From: Clostridia bacterium
Lineage (GTDB): Bacteria > Bacillota > Clostridia > TANB77 > CAG-508
Assembly: GCA_017625465.1 (NCBI GenBank)
Contig: JAGAKS010000001.1
Location: forward strand, 105,611-169,610
Reading direction: 5' to 3'
Length of the DNA stretch: 64,000 nucleotides
The notes below the pieces were generated by a model. The model did no database searches and had not been told where the DNA came from. It worked only from the letters and a program-made list of their open reading frames with translations. Every line of letters starts with the position of its first letter. Positions within the stretch are counted from its first letter, which is position 1. The position numbers and the translations under genes are program-made. Below, in pieces: positions 1 to 9,274 of this stretch.

Positions 1-322
1 TTTGATTTTCTGTTGTAACATCATTTATAATTTTAGTAATATATGATGCATAAGTTAATTTATCTAAATCAGTTCTAATATTGTAAAACATTTCAATTGT
101 TTCACAAGAATTTATTTTATATGTATCTGAGCCTTTAAAAAGCTGATAATCTCCAAAGCATAAAAATTGAGTGCCGCTGAGCAAGAGGCTTTTAGACCTT
201 CTTGCTCCTCTAGCACTACATGAAATTTTTCCTAAATTTGGCGTAAGTAAAGTAACCATTTTATCGTAATCGCCCATATTATTTTCTGCAATTATTACTC
301 CACTAACTTTTAATTGTTTCAT
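1..322 (-). CDS. recO: DNA repair protein RecO, N-terminal part (gene runs off the left edge)
   Basis: RecO works with RecF and RecR to load RecA onto SSB-coated single-stranded DNA in recombinational repair. About 107 residues are visible. They begin MKQLKVSGVIIAENN and contain the typical OB-fold N-terminus (MGDYDKMVTLLTPNLGK, then a basic SARGARRSKS stretch). The C-terminal part lies outside the window. The start overlaps the end of the small yqzL gene by 20 bases, so the two are probably translationally coupled. The order era-yqzL-recO is the conserved Firmicutes arrangement, which supports the call. Fairly sure. Confidence 0.88.
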   Translation of the reverse strand, partial: MKQLKVSGVIIAENNMGDYDKMVTLLTPNLGKISCSARGARRSKSLLLSGTQFLCFGDYQLFKGSDTYKINSCETIEMFYNIRTDLDKLTYASYITKIINDVTTENQ

Positions 323-431
323 CCAAAACTACCTTCATTTTTTCTTCTATATTTTTTACTTCCTTAAATTCTAGATATGTTTTTATATCTCCTGTTTCCT
401 TAAATGTATTCCATGCTAACTGTTTAATCAT
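303..431 (-). CDS. yqzL: YqzL family small protein
   Basis: A 42-residue protein of unknown function, beginning MIKQLAWNTFKETGDI and continuing KTYLEFKEVKN. This matches the YqzL family, which sits between era and recO in many Bacilli and Clostridia. I chose the ATG at 431 because a good ribosome-binding site (AAAGGAG) lies nine bases upstream. An ATG at 440 is only two bases from that site and is unlikely to be used. The gene ends inside recO. Identification rests on the short W-x3-K-x-TG-x-I-x2-Y-L-x-FK pattern plus position. The molecular role is not known. Confidence 0.8.
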   Translation of the reverse strand: MIKQLAWNTFKETGDIKTYLEFKEVKNIEEKMKVVLDETIKS

Positions 432-488
432 ATAAATCATCTCCTTTAAGGTTTATCTTTTGTAAAATTTAGAAGATTTATACTGGAA

Positions 489-1394
489 TTATTTTAATTT
501 AAATTTATTTACTATATTATCTTTTTCTTGCCAATCTTCTTTAACTTTAACCCATACTTTTAGGTTAACTTTTGTTCCAAGCATATTTTCAGCATCTTGT
601 CTTGCATAAGTAGAAATTTTCTTTAGCATTGTCCCACCTTTTCCAATTATTATTCCTTTGTGAGACTCTCTTAAACAATAAATCGTTGCTTCAATATCAT
701 AAATATCTTCGCCTTTTGAAGTTTGTCTAAAAGCAAATTTTTCTACTTCAACATATATGCCATGCGGAACTTCTTCGTTTAAAAATTTTAAAGCTTTTTC
801 TCTAATAAGCTCTTCTACCAATTGTCTAGAGGTTTGATCTGTATATTCATCTTCCTCATAATATTTTGGCCCAACTGGTAATATTTTTTCAATTTCAGAA
901 ATTAGCTCTTCTGTTCCTTTAGCTTTATAAGCTGAAATTGGAACTACTGCCGTAAAATTATATTCTTTACTATATAATGCAATAACCTTTGCAAGTTCTT
1001 CTTTTTTTATTAAATCAATTTTGTTGATAACTAATATACAAGGCTTTCCTGCTTCTTTAATTTTTTCTAAAATTCTGGTATCGCCTCTACCTATTTCAGT
1101 AGATGTAGCATCTATTAAAAACAATATGCAATCTACTTCGGTAATCATAGAAAATGCTGTTTCTATCATAGTTTCACCTAGCTTATTTTTAGGCTTGTGA
1201 ATACCAGGAGTATCTGTAATTATTATTTGATGATTTTCATTAGTTATTATTGCTTTTATTGCTGTTCTTGTTGTTTGAGTCTTGTTAGTAGTTATTGCGA
1301 TTTTCTCTTTTGCTAAAGCATTTAGCAAAGTTGATTTTCCAACATTAGTTCTTCCAACAAGGCTTACAAAACCTGACTTAAATTCTTTATTCAT
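489..1394 (-). CDS. era: GTPase Era
   Basis: Era is an essential GTPase that binds the 3' end of 16S rRNA and helps 30S subunit maturation. The 301-residue product has the G1 loop GRTNVGKST near residue 14, G3 DTPGIH near residue 60, G4 NKID near residue 124, and a C-terminal KH domain with the IIGKGG RNA-binding loop near residue 245. Length is normal for the family. A longer reading starts with TTG at 1412, but the ATG at 1394 has GGAAG five bases upstream and gives the expected N-terminus. The gene follows the DUF3048 gene and precedes yqzL and recO. Confidence 0.97.
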   Translation of the reverse strand: MNKEFKSGFVSLVGRTNVGKSTLLNALAKEKIAITTNKTQTTRTAIKAIITNENHQIIITDTPGIHKPKNKLGETMIETAFSMITEVDCILFLIDATSTEIGRGDTRILEKIKEAGKPCILVINKIDLIKKEELAKVIALYSKEYNFTAVVPISAYKAKGTEELISEIEKILPVGPKYYEEDEYTDQTSRQLVEELIREKALKFLNEEVPHGIYVEVEKFAFRQTSKGEDIYDIEATIYCLRESHKGIIIGKGGTMLKKISTYARQDAENMLGTKVNLKVWVKVKEDWQEKDNIVNKFKLK

Positions 1395-1404
1395 TTTACT
1401 TCCT

Positions 1405-2481
1405 TTATTCAAAAACTATTTCTGCATCTATTGGAACAATATTTATAAATGTGTTTCCATCATTAACTTCGATTTCTGTGCCATCATGATATAAATATTT
1501 TGTTTGAGAAGTTCTAGTATCTTTTTTGCATAATATTGGAGATGCTTTACCATTAGTAATATAGTAACCATTTGCTTGACCAACATTATTTAAAGTTTGT
1601 CTACCTTTATCTTCTCCATCATCTAAAGTATAGTTATATACTAAACTTATTATAATATTTTTTGTTGTAATATCTTCTCCAGTTGATTCATCTTTTTGAA
1701 GTTTACCTTTTGAATATCTAGTATATCTTCCAGTTTCACTATCATAAACATATTTTACTTTATGATTTGAAGCATAAGGAATTGTAATTGTATTTGCTAC
1801 AGTTTCACTTTCAAGATTAACTTCTTTTTCAACATAATTTAAAACACTATCTTCTGTTGATGTAAGTTCAAAACCTTTTTGCTTTGCTATTTGTTTTAAA
1901 CTACCAATACTTGTATAAGCATTATGTGGTGCTTTTTTATGAGACTCTCTCCAGAAAAGTGATGTAGCAGTTCTTGCTTTTCCTGTATCATAATCTTGTC
2001 CATTTATGTCATCCATTTTAAAGGTTTTTATATCACTTTGTGCTTGAGGACTTTGTCCTAAATGGCTACAAATAGCATCGTTTTCATTCATATAATCTAT
2101 GTAATAGTGTCTAACACTACGAACTGGTCCTACAACCAAATCATCACTAACGCCTTTAAATACTGGCATAAGTCTTGTTTCTAGACCTTCAACAATAATT
2201 TCATATACAACATAAGCAGAATTTATTCCAGATTGAGGTTGTGCATTAACATTATTATCTACCATAAGTGCAATAGGTCTATCATTTCCTGAATATATTT
2301 TTATATCTTTTTTAGTTTCTGTTACAGCTTCTTTTTCATTATTTTCAACTTTTCCACTTTGATTTGAATTAGAAACTTCTCCAGAAGTTTCTACAGAATT
2401 TGTTTTAAAAATAAACACTCCTGTACAAATTGCTACTATAATAACTACGATAGCAATTCCAATAATTACTTTCTTATCCAT
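1405..2481 (-). CDS. DUF3048 (YerB-like) surface protein
   Basis: A 358-residue exported protein of the DUF3048/YerB family. An N-terminal hydrophobic segment (residues about 4-26, IIGIAIVVIIVAICTGVFIF) is followed by a Ser/Asn/Glu-rich linker. The two-part DUF3048 domain starts near residue 60 (IYSGNDRPIALMVDNN, then PVRSVRHYYIDYMNE and HLGQSPQAQ). There is no convincing lipobox, since the Cys at 19 is preceded by Ile, so it is probably held by an uncleaved anchor. The biochemical function is unknown; YerB is sometimes listed as a lipoprotein. The start has a strong GGAGG site. The stop is 10 bases before the era start, so the two are probably co-transcribed. Confidence 0.85.
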   Translation of the reverse strand: MDKKVIIGIAIVVIIVAICTGVFIFKTNSVETSGEVSNSNQSGKVENNEKEAVTETKKDIKIYSGNDRPIALMVDNNVNAQPQSGINSAYVVYEIIVEGLETRLMPVFKGVSDDLVVGPVRSVRHYYIDYMNENDAICSHLGQSPQAQSDIKTFKMDDINGQDYDTGKARTATSLFWRESHKKAPHNAYTSIGSLKQIAKQKGFELTSTEDSVLNYVEKEVNLESETVANTITIPYASNHKVKYVYDSETGRYTRYSKGKLQKDESTGEDITTKNIIISLVYNYTLDDGEDKGRQTLNNVGQANGYYITNGKASPILCKKDTRTSQTKYLYHDGTEIEVNDGNTFINIVPIDAEIVFE

Positions 2482-2498
2482 AATTCCTCCTATACTTG

Positions 2499-2879
2499 CT
2501 ATTTTATTAACGCAAGTATTTTATCTAAATATATTATTAATCCCATACAAATTGCATTTATTGCTGAGATTAATACTGCACCAGCAGCCACATCCTTAGC
2601 AATTTTTGCTTTTTTGTTATACTCTTCCGTTATTAAATCTATAACGGTTTCAACAGCTGTATTAATCATTTCCGCAAAAATCACAAACATTATAGTAAAT
2701 ATTATTACTATCCACTCTATTTTAGAGATTTCTAAAAAGGCTCCCAAAAAAATTGCTAAAACTGCAAAACATAATTGAATAATTATATTTCTTTGAGTTT
2801 TCATTCCATATACTATACCAGATATAGCATATTTAAACGATTTTACAAAATTTTCTGTTTGCCATTTTCTTTTTTCCAT
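2499..2879 (-). CDS. dgkA: Diacylglycerol/undecaprenol kinase (DgkA family)
   Basis: A 126-residue integral membrane lipid kinase. Gram-positive DgkA enzymes mainly phosphorylate undecaprenol to recycle the cell-wall lipid carrier. Three membrane helices are visible (about residues 32-52, 55-75 and 100-122). The family signature is EMINTAVETVIDL with the following DVAAGAVLISA stretch, which carries the catalytic and nucleotide-binding Glu residues. The start codon lies directly at the end of ybeY, in the conserved ybeY-dgkA-era neighbourhood. Confidence is high for the family; lipid substrate is inferred from Firmicutes relatives. Confidence 0.93.
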   Translation of the reverse strand: MEKRKWQTENFVKSFKYAISGIVYGMKTQRNIIIQLCFAVLAIFLGAFLEISKIEWIVIIFTIMFVIFAEMINTAVETVIDLITEEYNKKAKIAKDVAAGAVLISAINAICMGLIIYLDKILALIK

Positions 2880-2880
2880 A

Positions 2881-3360
2881 TTATTCCCTCGTAATATCTA
2901 ATAACTTAAGAACTTTCTCTTCTTTTTCTCTCATTTGTACTCTGTCTTCTTCTTCTATATGGTCTTCCCCCATTAAATGATAAAAACCATGAACTACCAT
3001 ATAAGCAAGCTCTCTTTCGAAGCTATGTCCATAATCTTCAGCTTGTTCTTTAACTCTTTCAATAGAAATAATTATATCTCCAAGTGCTTCTTCAAATAGA
3101 GCTTCTTCTTTTCTAAAATGTTCAATCTCATTTTTTTCAAACATTGGAAAAGAAAGTACATCAGTTTCTTTGTCTATTTGTCTATATTCTTTATTTATTC
3201 TTCTGATATTATTAGGAGTTGTTAGAGTAATAGAAATATATAATTTTGATTTTAATAACTTTTCTACTTCAAAACATTTTTCCACAACTCTTTTTATTAA
3301 CTCTGCATATGTATTATTTTCTTCAATATCTAAAAATTCTATTTCTGTAAAATTTTCCAT
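2881..3360 (-). CDS. ybeY: Endoribonuclease YbeY (rRNA maturation factor)
   Basis: YbeY is a zinc-dependent RNase involved in 16S rRNA 3'-end processing and ribosome quality control. The 159-residue product carries the metal-binding motif HGFYHLMGEDH near residue 125, with all three histidines present, and the conserved INKEYRQIDKETDVLSFP stretch near residue 52. Usual bacterial motifs read HGxLHLxGYDH; the Tyr and Glu substitutions here are not at the metal ligands. It overlaps or abuts both neighbours (an unknown gene upstream and dgkA downstream), so it is part of a tight operon. Confidence 0.96.
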   Translation of the reverse strand: MENFTEIEFLDIEENNTYAELIKRVVEKCFEVEKLLKSKLYISITLTTPNNIRRINKEYRQIDKETDVLSFPMFEKNEIEHFRKEEALFEEALGDIIISIERVKEQAEDYGHSFERELAYMVVHGFYHLMGEDHIEEEDRVQMREKEEKVLKLLDITRE

Positions 3361-4539
3361 TTATTTCTTTATATATCTTCCTTCTAATGATTTGCAAGTA
3401 TTTGGCATAGCACGCATCTCGCCGAATTCAACTAATTTGCCTCTATAAAACTTACGAATTGGCTCCCATTTTGCTTCGCCATTATTTAATTCATATAGTT
3501 CTCTTTTAAGTGATAAAATTTCTTTTTCTTCTGAAGAATTAGATTTACTATAAGCACCCCAGAATTTTTTATATGCTTCTCTTTCTTCTGGCTTGTCCCA
3601 ATATACCTTAGTTGAAAGAAGTTTAACATTGTAATCTTCAACTAATTTCAAAAGCATTCTATAAGCTTCTTCTCTTTTTCTCTCTGTTTTTACATTTATA
3701 ATTAAATTTCTTGTATCTCTTAAAAGTTTTTCATAGCATTGCTCTGCTGCTACAAGTGGTAAACTATGTGTAAATAGAGAACGACTTAAGCCAAGTAAAA
3801 TCATATTTTTTTCTAAGAATTCTTTTTCATCTAATTTACCAACTGTATATTTATCGAATTCTTCATATTCTTGAATAATTTTTGAATAGCTATTATTTTT
3901 ATCTATTTCAATTTTTATTGGTAAAACATTTTTTATGTATTCTTCTAATGTTGAAAAAATATTTTTGTATATCTCAACATTTTCAGTTCTTTTAGCTTTT
4001 TGACCATCTGCTAATTTTACAGAATAGTTTTTTAATATACCTTTATATAAACCATCTATTTTTTCTATGTATAGACTTTTATATCTTTCAACATTTTTTT
4101 CTTTACCAGAATTAATAAGCCCTTCATAATCTAACTCTAATAAGAATTTTTGCTTTCTATATTTATATTCTAAATATTCGTTATCTTTTAGGCTAACAAT
4201 AGTGTAATATGTAGATAAAGCATTTTTTTCAAAAGTTGTTGCACTACCATTTTTTACTTTTTTATAAACAGAATCCATAATAAATTTATCAATAGATTCT
4301 AAGTATAGTGCATAACTTTCTTCATAACGTTGTGCTAAAGCTTCTTTTTTATCAATTTCTCCATTTTTTTCTGCTTCTTTATATAATTCGTAACTTTTAA
4401 GTGTGCTATTTCTTTTAATTGTTATCATTACACCATTTAATCCAATTTTTGTTGGAATAAGCAATTTGGTTAAAGTATTTGACAATTTGTTAAAAAACGT
4501 TGTCTCTGCTGGCAATACTTTTAAACTTCTCTCCTCCAT
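3361..4539 (-). CDS. Unknown cytoplasmic protein in the usual phoH position
   Basis: A 392-residue, charged and mostly helical protein that I do not recognise. It has no signal peptide, no membrane segment and no Walker motif. Tyr, Lys and Glu are abundant and several stretches look like paired helices (for example ESYALYLESIDKFIMD). The ATG at 4539 is preceded by GAGAGGGTG; a longer version starting at 4590 would overlap yqfD. In Bacilli and Clostridia the order is normally yqfC-yqfD-phoH-(yqfF)-ybeY. Here the PhoH ATPase and YqfF are missing and this protein fills the gap between yqfD and ybeY. It ends one base before ybeY begins. No function is proposed. Confidence 0.7.
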   Translation of the reverse strand: MEERSLKVLPAETTFFNKLSNTLTKLLIPTKIGLNGVMITIKRNSTLKSYELYKEAEKNGEIDKKEALAQRYEESYALYLESIDKFIMDSVYKKVKNGSATTFEKNALSTYYTIVSLKDNEYLEYKYRKQKFLLELDYEGLINSGKEKNVERYKSLYIEKIDGLYKGILKNYSVKLADGQKAKRTENVEIYKNIFSTLEEYIKNVLPIKIEIDKNNSYSKIIQEYEEFDKYTVGKLDEKEFLEKNMILLGLSRSLFTHSLPLVAAEQCYEKLLRDTRNLIINVKTERKREEAYRMLLKLVEDYNVKLLSTKVYWDKPEEREAYKKFWGAYSKSNSSEEKEILSLKRELYELNNGEAKWEPIRKFYRGKLVEFGEMRAMPNTCKSLEGRYIKK

Positions 4540-4558
4540 AAATTCCACACCCTCTCTA

Positions 4559-5740
4559 TTATAAAACTTCTTTTGTACCGATTTTTTCATACATAATATA
4601 AATGAGTTTTACATAAACCTCCTGTCCTTCAACATTTACTTCTACATTTTTCTCAACATTATCAGCGTTTTCAAGACCAAGTTCTTCATTTAGTTTTTGC
4701 TCTAACTCTAATTTAATTTTATCTGTAAGTTCCGGCACTGTATATTCTTTCTGCTCTAAATTTTTCTCTAAATACGTTATTTTTGATACTTCAATTGGCA
4801 AATAATAATTAGAAAAAAACTTTAATTTTTTAGTTGTCTTTATTGTATCATATTTTTCAAATTTTGAAAGCCTTTTATTGAAATTTATTTTAAATTTATG
4901 AAATTTTATTTCTAGATTTTTTTCCTCATTTCCAGTTTTTGTTTCAATTTGTTGCACCAGATTTTGTTTTTCTTCTTTTTCAGCATATTTTTTTACTTCT
5001 ATATCAGCCATTGCATGCACCTGTCTTATCCCAGTATATTTTCCTTCCATAACTCCTTCTACTAGAAGATCTCCTTTTTTTACTTTATCTCCAACTGCTA
5101 CTCTCGCTGTTCCTTGCTTCACAATTAGTTTTGAAATTTCTCCATCTTTATCGGCTACAATATTGCAAACTTCATTTACATCTATTACTTCAGGTGATTT
5201 ATCGGCCTCGTTTATATTTACAATTAAGTTAGTTCCTTTAATGTCTATTCCAATCCATGATATATCTTCTCTTTGCATACGAATTTTATTTATTGCTTTG
5301 TCTAAATTAAATTCACTCTTTCTTTTGCCAATTTCAATTCCACTTTCTGCAAGTAAAGTTTTTATTTCTTCCTCATTAATATTGTTTCCACCTACTATAT
5401 CAATATTCCAGATAAATCGTGTCAAAACAAAAATAAAAATTGCAATAACCAATATTGCAATTGCTAAAATTTTTCTTTTTCTATATTTATGTATTAAAAT
5501 TGGTAGTCCCTTTTTATTAGAAATTTTTACCTTGCATTTTGTAGCTCTTGCAATTTTCTTTATCTTTTTAAAATCTTTAACACTAATTTTAACTCTAAAA
5601 AACGAACTATTTTCTCTTTGTAAATCCCATAGAAATATAGCATTCGAAAAACAGCTATTTATAAATCGTTCTGTAAAAAATCCTTCTACTGTAATATTTA
5701 CAAAACCAGTAAAATACATATATAAATTTCTAATGTTCAA
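4559..5740 (-). CDS. yqfD: Sporulation protein YqfD
   Basis: A 393-residue membrane protein of the YqfD family, which in B. subtilis belongs to the sigma-E mother-cell regulon. The N-terminus (GFVNITVEGFFTERFINSC) and the region before a single transmembrane helix (about residues 92-112, ILAIAILVIAIFIFVLTRF) match the family. A WNIDIVGGNNINEEEI segment follows, which looks like a POTRA/FtsQ-like fold. The rest would lie outside the mother-cell cytoplasm. It follows yqfC by 14 bases, the usual order. The exact biochemical role in spore formation is not known. Confidence 0.9.
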   Translation of the reverse strand: MNIRNLYMYFTGFVNITVEGFFTERFINSCFSNAIFLWDLQRENSSFFRVKISVKDFKKIKKIARATKCKVKISNKKGLPILIHKYRKRKILAIAILVIAIFIFVLTRFIWNIDIVGGNNINEEEIKTLLAESGIEIGKRKSEFNLDKAINKIRMQREDISWIGIDIKGTNLIVNINEADKSPEVIDVNEVCNIVADKDGEISKLIVKQGTARVAVGDKVKKGDLLVEGVMEGKYTGIRQVHAMADIEVKKYAEKEEKQNLVQQIETKTGNEEKNLEIKFHKFKINFNKRLSKFEKYDTIKTTKKLKFFSNYYLPIEVSKITYLEKNLEQKEYTVPELTDKIKLELEQKLNEELGLENADNVEKNVEVNVEGQEVYVKLIYIMYEKIGTKEVL

Positions 5741-5754
5741 AGTACAAACTCCTC

Positions 5755-6015
5755 CTATTGTTTACTCTCGAAGTCAATATTTTCAATTTTTCCTGTAACT
5801 AAAATATCATCTTCTGTCATTTGATTTAATTTTAAATTAAAGCCATTTATATTTATTACTCCTATATGTGTATTTATTCTTGCAAAAAAATCTTCATATT
5901 CTAAAATGCCTTTAAAATTCTCTATTAAAATTTCTTCAAATCCAGTAATAGTGATTTTAGGTGTTTTACTCCAAACCTCTTCTGGAATATCAAAAATATC
6001 ATTTATTTTTCTCAT
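5755..6015 (-). CDS. yqfC: Sporulation protein YqfC (YabP/YqfC family)
   Basis: A small 86-residue protein of the YabP/YqfC family, expressed in the mother cell under sigma-E in B. subtilis. The PKITITGFEEILIENFKGIL pattern and the later NGFNLKLNQMTEDDILVTG are typical; the YqfC partner YqfD follows immediately. The Shine-Dalgarno (GGGAG) lies in the 3' arm of a hairpin that also looks like the terminator of the upstream gene (6019-6063), so initiation may depend on how that structure folds. Function in the cell is not established. Confidence 0.88.
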   Translation of the reverse strand: MRKINDIFDIPEEVWSKTPKITITGFEEILIENFKGILEYEDFFARINTHIGVININGFNLKLNQMTEDDILVTGKIENIDFESKQ

Positions 6016-6018
6016 AAA

Positions 6019-6063
6019 AAAACTCCCTTTCTTTAAGATTTATATTCAAAAGAAAGGGGTTTT
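6019..6063 (-). terminator. Terminator-like hairpin overlapping the yqfC ribosome-binding site
   Basis: On the minus strand an AACCCCTTTCTTT arm pairs with AAAGAAAGGGAGTT (one bulged A), followed by seven Ts and then directly the ATG of yqfC. It begins a few bases after the stop of the DUF4116 gene, so it reads as that gene's intrinsic terminator. The GGGAG in the 3' arm is also the only ribosome-binding site for yqfC. Confidence 0.7.
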
Positions 6064-6067
6064 ATTA

Positions 6068-6598
6068 TTATAAATTTAATATTTCTTCATCTTTTTGAAG
6101 CTCTGGCGTTAAATAAGAAATGACATTTTGCTTTTCTTTAGTAGCTTTAGAAACAGCTAGTTTAGCAATTTCTTTATTGCCTCTTAATCTTAAACTTGCA
6201 TATTTTATAATAAGTGGTTTATTAGTAACGGCTGTTCTAACAACATCTTCATCATCTCTTAGACGTTCACTGGCATAATATAAAATTTGTCCATCATGCT
6301 CTACTGCAGTTAGCATAACTTCCTTATCATCTCTTAAACGCTCACTGGCATAACAACCTGTCCAACCAGCTTGAGTTACCGCAGCAATTAGTACATCTTT
6401 ATCATTTTTTAAATTATTGCTTGCAAATTCCAAAGCTCCACCATCTACTTTAACAGCTGTTAACAAAACTTCTTTATTATCTCTTATTTCATCATTTGCC
6501 CACTCAATTAAAAGTGGCATTGTCTTTACTCGCTCTTTAAAAAATTCTAAATCATTGCTTTTTTCTTGTGCTTCTATTACTTCTTTAGGTATTGGCAT
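6068..6598 (-). CDS. DUF4116 repeat protein
   Basis: A roughly 176-residue protein made of about four tandem DUF4116-type helical repeats of 32-33 residues. The recurring pattern is 'LRDDKEVMLTAV...G..L.YASERLRDDEDV'. The repeats begin near residue 40 and run almost to the end. DUF4116 proteins occur in gut bacteria, protists and giant viruses and have no assigned biochemical function; the repeats probably form a superhelical binding surface. The ATG at 6598 was chosen because GAGGAGG lies just upstream. A TTG-initiated version (6619) would place that site inside the gene. A terminator-like hairpin follows. Confidence 0.85.
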   Translation of the reverse strand: MPIPKEVIEAQEKSNDLEFFKERVKTMPLLIEWANDEIRDNKEVLLTAVKVDGGALEFASNNLKNDKDVLIAAVTQAGWTGCYASERLRDDKEVMLTAVEHDGQILYYASERLRDDEDVVRTAVTNKPLIIKYASLRLRGNKEIAKLAVSKATKEKQNVISYLTPELQKDEEILNL

Positions 6599-6655
6599 TT
6601 TGTTAAATTTCCTCCTCAAACTATTATACCGAATATTTTGGAGTTTGAACTTCTA

Positions 6656-9256
6656 TTAAATTTCTTTTATTCCTAACTCTTTTTTCTCTTCATCATAGTA
6701 AACTTGAATTAATGAACCTGGTTTGATTTCATTTGCAATAATTTTTCTACTTACCAAAGTTTCTATTTCACTTTGAATTGTTCTTTTAAGTGGTCTTGCA
6801 CCAAAATTAATATCATATCCAATTTCTATTATATAATTAATTGCATCTGATGAAACACTTAAATCAAAACCTTGAAGTGAAAGTCTATTACGTAAATCTG
6901 CAAGCATAAGTTCAACAATTCCGTAAACTTGTTTTTTATCTAGCGCTTTGAAATAAACAATATCATCTAATCTGTTTAAAAATTCTGGTCTAAAATGATT
7001 TTTTAAAGCCAAATCAATTTGCTCTTTTGCTTCATCTGTAATTTTTTTATGTTTTTCAATACTTTCTAGTATAACATGTGCGCCTAAATTTGATGTTAAA
7101 ATTATGATACTGTTTTTAAAATCTACAGTTCTTCCTTTGCTATCTGTAACTCTACCATCATCTAATATTTGTAAGAAAATATTAAATACATCTGGATGAG
7201 CTTTTTCAACTTCATCAAAAAGAATAACTGAATATGGCTTTCTTCTAACTGCTTCTGTAAGTTGTCCACCTTCTTCGTAGCCTACATATCCCGGAGGTGC
7301 ACCTATAAGTCTTGTAACACTGAATTTTTCCATATATTCAGACATATCAAATCTTATCATATTTTTTTCATCATCAAATAAGTTTTTAGCAAGTGTTTTA
7401 GCAAGTTCTGTCTTACCAACACCAGTAGGTCCTAAAAATAGGAAAGAACCTATTGGTCTATTTGGATTTGCTATACCTGCTCTTGAACGAAGAATAGCTT
7501 CGCTAACTTTTTTTACTGCTTCATCTTGTCCTACAACATTTTTATGAAGTGTATCTTCAAGTTCTAGTAATTTCTTTCTTTCACCTTCAACAAGTTTTGT
7601 AACAGGAATACCTGTCCATTTTGCTACAACTTGTGAAATTTCTTCTGCCGTAACTTTATTTCTAAGTAATCTATTTTTACCTTGGCTTTTTTCAACTGCT
7701 TTTTCTTCTTGTGCTAATACTTGTTGCAATTGTGGAAGTGTAGAATATTTAAGTTCAGCAGCTTTATTAAGGTCATAAACTCTTTCTGCTTGTGCAATTT
7801 GTGCATTTACTTCATCTATTTTTGTCTTTAATTTTTGCACTTTTAAAATAGCTTTCTTTTCTTCTTCCCATTTTAGTTTCATTTCTTTGAATTTATCTCT
7901 AAGAATGCTTAATTCTTTTTGTACTTTTTCTAATCTCTCTTTTGATTTTTCATCTTCTTCTCTAGCTAAAGCTGCTTCTTCTATTTCATGTTGCATAATT
8001 TTTCTAGAAATTTCATCAACTTCTGTTGGCATAGATTCCATCTCTGTTCTAATCATAGCACAAGCTTCATCTATTAAATCTATTGCTTTATCTGGCAAAT
8101 ATCTATCTGTAATATATCTATCTGAAAGTGTTGCAGCTTGAATTAAAGCTTGATCTTGGATTTTAACACCGTGGAAAATTTCAAATTTTTCTTGAATACC
8201 ACGAAGTATTGTAATTGTATCTTCAACAGTAGGTTCTTCTACTAATACTGATTGAAAACGTCTAGCTAATGCTGGATCTTTTTCTATATATTCTCTATAT
8301 TCATCAAGAGTAGTAGCACCCATACAGTGCAATTCCCCTCTTGCAAGCTTTGGTTTAAGCAAATTACTTGCATCCATTGCTCCATCAGTTTTTCCTGCAC
8401 CTACTAATTGATGTACCTCATCTATAAATAAAAGTATATTACCATCTGCGGCTTCTATTTCATCTAAAATACTTTTTAATCTTTCTTCAAACTCTCCTCT
8501 ATATTTAGCACCTGCAATAAGCAAACCTAAATCTAAAGAATATATCGTTTTTCCTTTTAAACTTGTAGGAACATCTCCTCTAACAATTCTTTGTGCTAAA
8601 CCTTCGACAATAGCAGTTTTACCTACACCAGGTTCACCAATAAGACAAGGATTATTCTTAGTTTTACGAGTTAAAATTCTCATAACATTTCTAATTTCAT
8701 CATCTCTACCAATTACTGGGTCTAGTCTGTTTTGTCTAGCTAAAGCTGTAACATCTTTACCAAATTTATTTAAAACATCATAGCTATTTTCAGGAGTATC
8801 AGAACTTACTTTTACATTTCCTCTAACTTCTTTCAAAGCTAATAAGAAAGAATTTTTTGAAATTCTAAAAATTTTAAAAATCTTTGTTAAATTAGGACTT
8901 GATTTATCTATTAATGCAAGCATAATATGTTCAACAGAAACAAATTCATCCTTCATACTTGCCGCTTGTTTTTCGGCATAGTTAAGAATTTCATCTGTAG
9001 TTTCTGAAAAACGCATTGCAATTGCACCTGTAACTTTTGGTTCTTTATCAATTTGTTCTTGAACCAAAACTTTCATATTATCAATATTTACATTCATGTG
9101 TGAAGTTAATAATTGATAAATTAAATTTTGTTGATTTTCAATCATTGATAAAAATAAATGAAAATCTGTAATTTCTGCATTTTGATTTTGCACTGCTATA
9201 TTACTAGCATTTGCAATTACATCTTTTGATTTTTCAGTAAATTTCTGTATATTCAT
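6656..9256 (-). CDS. clpB: ATP-dependent disaggregase ClpB
   Basis: An 866-residue Hsp100 chaperone that extracts polypeptides from aggregates together with DnaK. Domains in order: Clp N domain (1-150), AAA+ module 1 with Walker [11 protein letters not shown] near residue 207 and Walker B LLFIDE, a coiled-coil middle domain (about 410-530) rich in Lys and Glu, then AAA+ module 2 with [10 protein letters not shown] near residue 605 and Walker [13 protein letters not shown]. The middle domain and the absence of a ClpP-binding IGF loop in the form seen in ClpA/X favour ClpB over a protease partner. Two adjacent ATGs are possible; the second (9256) has the better spacing from GGAGG. Confidence 0.96.
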   Translation of the reverse strand: MNIQKFTEKSKDVIANASNIAVQNQNAEITDFHLFLSMIENQQNLIYQLLTSHMNVNIDNMKVLVQEQIDKEPKVTGAIAMRFSETTDEILNYAEKQAASMKDEFVSVEHIMLALIDKSSPNLTKIFKIFRISKNSFLLALKEVRGNVKVSSDTPENSYDVLNKFGKDVTALARQNRLDPVIGRDDEIRNVMRILTRKTKNNPCLIGEPGVGKTAIVEGLAQRIVRGDVPTSLKGKTIYSLDLGLLIAGAKYRGEFEERLKSILDEIEAADGNILLFIDEVHQLVGAGKTDGAMDASNLLKPKLARGELHCMGATTLDEYREYIEKDPALARRFQSVLVEEPTVEDTITILRGIQEKFEIFHGVKIQDQALIQAATLSDRYITDRYLPDKAIDLIDEACAMIRTEMESMPTEVDEISRKIMQHEIEEAALAREEDEKSKERLEKVQKELSILRDKFKEMKLKWEEEKKAILKVQKLKTKIDEVNAQIAQAERVYDLNKAAELKYSTLPQLQQVLAQEEKAVEKSQGKNRLLRNKVTAEEISQVVAKWTGIPVTKLVEGERKKLLELEDTLHKNVVGQDEAVKKVSEAILRSRAGIANPNRPIGSFLFLGPTGVGKTELAKTLAKNLFDDEKNMIRFDMSEYMEKFSVTRLIGAPPGYVGYEEGGQLTEAVRRKPYSVILFDEVEKAHPDVFNIFLQILDDGRVTDSKGRTVDFKNSIIILTSNLGAHVILESIEKHKKITDEAKEQIDLALKNHFRPEFLNRLDDIVYFKALDKKQVYGIVELMLADLRNRLSLQGFDLSVSSDAINYIIEIGYDINFGARPLKRTIQSEIETLVSRKIIANEIKPGSLIQVYYDEEKKELGIKEI

Positions 9257-9274
9257 CATTTGTCCTCCTATATT

